A program made the translations under genes and the position numbers. This document shows, in pieces, positions 5,258 through 7,297 of a stretch of 7,297 bases of DNA; position 1 is the stretch's first letter, and each line of letters opens with the position of its first letter. The notes below the pieces were generated by a model. That model had not been told where the DNA came from. It saw nothing but the letters and a program-made list of their open reading frames with translations, and searched no databases. This DNA is from Candidatus Aenigmatarchaeota archaeon (GTDB lineage Archaea; Aenigmatarchaeota; Aenigmatarchaeia; QMZP01): contig DAOUYM010000041.1 in NCBI GenBank assembly GCA_030666115.1, positions 1 through 7,297 on the forward strand, read 5' to 3'.

Positions 5258-5935
5258 ATGTCTGAGGTAGGTGTTAGATTGGATAAATATTTCAGTGAAG
5301 TTAAGAGAGAACTAGAGACTTCCATACCAGAATTGGGTTCTAAAGAGTTTAGGCAGATTAGGGACAGGATTAGAAAACAATTGAAAAAGAAAGAAAATGA
5401 ATACATGCTTGTAATCAGGTCATTGAAAATTATAATATTTGGTGACTGGAATACTCCCACAAAAAGAAAGAAGTTAAACGATGCAAAGACCACATTGCTT
5501 AAAAACGGCGTATATGCACAAACGATCGATGATTATTATAATATGTACAGGAAAGGTGGGCTTAACCAAATACAGATTCTGGAAACATGTTGCATGAATC
5601 ACCAACTAATGGTTTTTATTGATGGTGAAAGCCCCGGAACAATAACCGAACAAAACTATCTGTCTGAGAACTATATTTTTCATGGAAAGGTTATATTTTT
5701 TATAAAACAGTCTAAATTTGACAAACTTAAAAACGATCCCAGTCAGTATATAAGAATGTTTCCTACCATAATTACTTATAAAGGGACGGACCTATTAGAG
5801 AAGATTCTAATCTATTCTAGATTTAGGATATATAGATTAGCAGATATTATAATGAAACAATCCACAACAGGGAGAGGACTGGGAAGTCCGAGCTATAAAT
5901 CATGGAAAGAGAGATTGAGGAAGATCAGAAGATAA
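5258..5935 (+). CDS. Unknown protein with Rossmann/TIR-like alternating fold
   Basis: A 225-aa protein I cannot assign to a named family. The N-terminal 50 residues are charged and helical (KYFSEVKRELETSIPELG, then RDRIRKQLKKKENEY). Residues 56-176 alternate strands and helices: IIIFGDWN (58-65), then TPTKRKKLNDAKTTLLKNG, VYAQTIDDYY (85-94), a helix with adjacent Cys111-Cys112, MVFIDGESPGTITEQ (118-132), KVIFFIK (144-150), FPTIITYKG (168-176). The order strand-'DGxSPGT..E'-strand recalls nucleoside deoxyribosyltransferase-like and TIR-like NAD/nucleotide-processing folds, where a Glu after such a turn can be catalytic (candidate E131). The C-terminus is helical and very basic (WKERLRKIRR). 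No membrane segment. The ATG at 5258 lies 12 bases past the radA stop without an SD sequence; a TTG at 5279 (AGGTG 5 bases upstream) is an alternative start removing 7 residues. A/T-rich codons distinguish it from radA. Coding is secure, function is inference. Confidence 0.75.
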   Translation: MSEVGVRLDKYFSEVKRELETSIPELGSKEFRQIRDRIRKQLKKKENEYMLVIRSLKIIIFGDWNTPTKRKKLNDAKTTLLKNGVYAQTIDDYYNMYRKGGLNQIQILETCCMNHQLMVFIDGESPGTITEQNYLSENYIFHGKVIFFIKQSKFDKLKNDPSQYIRMFPTIITYKGTDLLEKILIYSRFRIYRLADIIMKQSTTGRGLGSPSYKSWKERLRKIRR

Positions 5936-5972
5936 TAATATATTAATGTTAAAAGATAATATAGAATAGGAG
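5934..5972 (+). promoter_or_regulatory. Promoter and SD of the winged-helix gene
   Basis: TAATATATTAAT (about 5935-5946), just after the preceding stop codon, is a TATA-like element predicting a start near 5967. AGGAG (5968-5972) then lies 6 bases before the ATG at 5979, a standard SD spacing. The winged-helix and DUF2283 genes may thus have their own short-leader transcript in addition to read-through. Confidence 0.45.
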
Positions 5973-5978
5973 AATCGT

Positions 5979-6248
5979 ATGGGTGAAAATCTTAAAATCC
6001 TTTATTACACAGCGTCTAAATTGAAGAATATCATATTAGAGAACAATAACATTGAGATTCTGCTATACTTAGCCAAGCATAATCCTAGAATAACAAAGAA
6101 GGATATTATAAAAAATTTCGGTGAAGATTCACTTAAAGGACTCAAAAATCTGGAATTATGTAAGCTAGTTAAAGAGGAAAAAGATATGTTAACCCTAACC
6201 GAAGAGGGCATCTTCCAGGTTGAGGGACTACTTTCTATTGCGGTCTGA
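5979..6248 (+). CDS. Winged helix-turn-helix protein, 89 aa
   Basis: A small protein with the pattern of an archaeal winged-helix DNA-binding domain. After a helix (about 3-21), IEILLYLAKHNPRITKKDII (25-44) gives the first two helices of the HTH. SLKGLKNLELCKLV (51-64) fits the recognition helix and the start of the wing, and EEKDMLTLTEEGIFQ (66-80) fits the wing and last helix; the LTLTEEG turn is typical of ArsR/MarR-like and archaeal 'predicted transcriptional regulator' families. It is probably a cytoplasmic transcription regulator. There are no metal-binding clusters and no added sensor domain. A well-placed AGGAG supports the start. The next gene's ATG is 10 bases after its stop, so the two are likely co-translated as a regulator-partner pair, perhaps autoregulating from the promoter at 5934-5946. 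Confidence 0.75.
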   Translation: MGENLKILYYTASKLKNIILENNNIEILLYLAKHNPRITKKDIIKNFGEDSLKGLKNLELCKLVKEEKDMLTLTEEGIFQVEGLLSIAV

Positions 6249-6258
6249 GTTGAGAAAC

Positions 6259-6621
6259 ATGCAAAAATTTAAGTTCGATTACGATAAGGAGAATGATGAT
6301 CTTTTCTTGTACAGCGGTAAATCTAAATCCACTGCCAGTATTGAGATTGGGGATATTGTACTTGATTTTGACAAGAATAGAGGGTTGGTTGGTATAGAGA
6401 TAATGAGGGCAAGTGAACTGATAAAATCACTTGTTATAGATAATGTTAGAATAAACAAGAATCTGCTATCAAACATAATTACATGTAAAGTTGATACAAA
6501 GTTTCACGATAATCTTCTTACCATAAAGATGATTCTTCTTATGAGTGGTGAACAAAGAATCCCTGTAAACCTATCCGTTCCCCACATAACAAAATCCAGT
6601 CCAGCTCTTAGGGCTTCTTAA
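6259..6621 (+). CDS. DUF2283 domain-containing protein
   Basis: A 120-aa protein whose first 55 residues match DUF2283: FDYDKENDDLFLY (6-18), then SIEIGDIVLDFDKNRGLVGIEIMRAS (27-52), with the typical 'D-x-D... G-IEI-x-x-AS' ending. DUF2283 proteins are short beta-rich domains of unknown function. In bacteria they often sit next to DUF4258-type toxins as candidate antitoxins (established association, not visible here). The remaining 65 residues form a second module, with NLLSNIITCKVDTK, NLLTIKMILLMS and a final basic/Pro region, that I recognise only as an extension seen in archaeal members. I chose the ATG at 6259, 10 bases after the preceding stop. A TTG at 6220 would add 13 residues and overlap the winged-helix gene, and the domain begins right after the ATG. 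The stop is only 3 bases from the stop of the convergent membrane-protein gene. Confidence 0.78.
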   Translation: MQKFKFDYDKENDDLFLYSGKSKSTASIEIGDIVLDFDKNRGLVGIEIMRASELIKSLVIDNVRINKNLLSNIITCKVDTKFHDNLLTIKMILLMSGEQRIPVNLSVPHITKSSPALRAS

Positions 6622-6624
6622 TGA

Positions 6625-7297
6625 TCATCTTTTCTTTATCCCCAGTATCCCACCTATCACTCCCAGGATTGCAGAAACAAGCCCCATCAGGCCAAGGCCC
6701 CAGAGTGCCAGTATGTTCAGGATTGAGCAGATCAGTACGATCTTTCCCCCGCTTCCTGCCATTCCTGACTTCCTCATTAAAAAGGAACCAATTATCACAA
6801 ACACGCCCAGTATGAATCCCAGTATTGTCAGGATCTGGCCGAATGGTGTCAGTATGGAGTTTATTATGAAGGACGGGTCCTGTGGTATGATGGTACCCAC
6901 ACCGAGCGTGTAGATGAACTCCAGGTCAGTGTAGGGGAACCCGACAAAACTCACCAGCAGGTTGGCCGCACTGGTCATGAGCATCAGTATGCCTGCTATC
7001 AGGGATACCACAAAACCCGCTTTCGCCTTCTTATTTTTTGGATGACCTGGAGGATGTTTGGGGTGTGGGTGTGGTCCGTGAATGAGCAGTTTTATCACCT
7101 CTCCTTTACTGTGTGGTTTGGGGTGTGGTGGTCCCGCTGGTCCATGGTATCCTGTTGCTGGTTCGGTTGGTGTTGGTTTATGTTCTGGGTATTCTGGTGG
7201 TGGTGATCCGGGTCCTGGGGTCGGCTTGGGTGTAGGTGGCTTCTTGCCCTGAACAAGGGCCAGGGCCTCGTCTATTTCTGGCTTATGCCATTCAGAT
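6625..7297 (-). CDS. Proline-rich N-terminal, multi-pass membrane protein (5' partial)
   Basis: The reading frame is open from the stop at 6625-6627 to the window edge (223 codons seen), so the N-terminus is missing. The visible part begins SEWHKPEIDEALALVQGKK and continues through a long Pro/Gly/His/Lys-rich linker (about residues 18-90) with PTPKPTPGPG and HPHPKHPPGHPK. After a basic KNKKAKAG it enters the membrane: hydrophobic segments at about 95-118, 153-173 and 185-220 (the last long enough for two), ending GILGIKKR. A linker or small domain followed by three or four helices with glycine-rich faces (IAGILML, LGVIGGILGI) is common in uncharacterised archaeal membrane proteins. I know no specific function. 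A GTG at 7098 could be read as a start, but the SD-like GGAG lies only 2 bases before it and the codons upstream keep the same proline-rich style, so the longer reading is preferred. The gene converges on DUF2283 with a 3-base gap. Confidence 0.75.
   Translation of the reverse strand, partial: SEWHKPEIDEALALVQGKKPPTPKPTPGPGSPPPEYPEHKPTPTEPATGYHGPAGPPHPKPHSKGEVIKLLIHGPHPHPKHPPGHPKNKKAKAGFVVSLIAGILMLMTSAANLLVSFVGFPYTDLEFIYTLGVGTIIPQDPSFIINSILTPFGQILTILGFILGVFVIIGSFLMRKSGMAGSGGKIVLICSILNILALWGLGLMGLVSAILGVIGGILGIKKR

Noticed and set aside
6220..6258. TTG start giving a longer DUF2283 protein overlapping the winged-helix gene
   Set aside because: The added 13 residues precede the domain, and the ATG at 6259 is cleanly placed after the previous stop; the TTG reading is possible but less likely.
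1..7297. CRISPR array, insertion sequence, tRNA or rRNA genes
   Set aside because: No regularly spaced repeats, transposase-like product, terminal inverted repeats, cloverleaf or rRNA-like stretch was found on reading both strands.

Overview
The window is archaeal. The evidence is a RadA recombinase (Rad51-type, with an N-terminal helix-hairpin-helix domain), an RPA-type single-stranded DNA-binding protein with a zinc finger, a DUF373 membrane protein (a family found mainly in archaea), and TATA-box promoters placed about 25 bp from start codons with no Shine-Dalgarno (SD) sequence, as in leaderless archaeal transcription. Arginine in the genes I inspected is mostly AGG/AGA. I cannot assign a phylum; a euryarchaeal or DPANN-type lineage fits, but that is inference.

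Layout, left to right. On the minus strand at 2-1033 is a complete DUF373 membrane protein, preceded in its own direction by a NIF3-like metal-binding protein (1170-1973). A shared upstream region of about 230 bp (1974-2204) separates NIF3 from a divergent plus-strand RPA gene (2205-3215), and it holds a promoter for each direction plus a near-perfect palindrome beside the RPA promoter. RPA ends in a strong 9-bp hairpin. Next comes a solitary gene of unknown function (141 aa, 3371-3796) with its own TATA box, SD sequence and T-rich end. An intergenic stretch of 274 bp (3797-4070) follows, carrying a perfect tandem 8-bp repeat just upstream of a leaderless promoter. That promoter drives a 67-residue protein (4071-4274) and probably radA (4304-5245), which has its own SD sequence.

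Downstream of radA is an A+T-rich group of three plus-strand genes (5258-6621): a 225-aa protein with a Rossmann/deoxyribosyltransferase- or TIR-like pattern, an 89-aa winged-helix protein, and a DUF2283-domain protein. Their composition contrasts with radA and RPA, so they look like a small accessory cassette. The window ends with a convergent minus-strand membrane protein whose reading frame stays open through a proline-rich segment to the window edge, so its N-terminus lies outside.

Working together: RPA and RadA are the two central proteins of archaeal homologous recombination (ssDNA coating and strand exchange). The 67-aa protein shares radA's promoter region and could be an accessory or regulator. 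The three-gene cassette is the best candidate for something undescribed, but its function cannot be settled from sequence reading alone.
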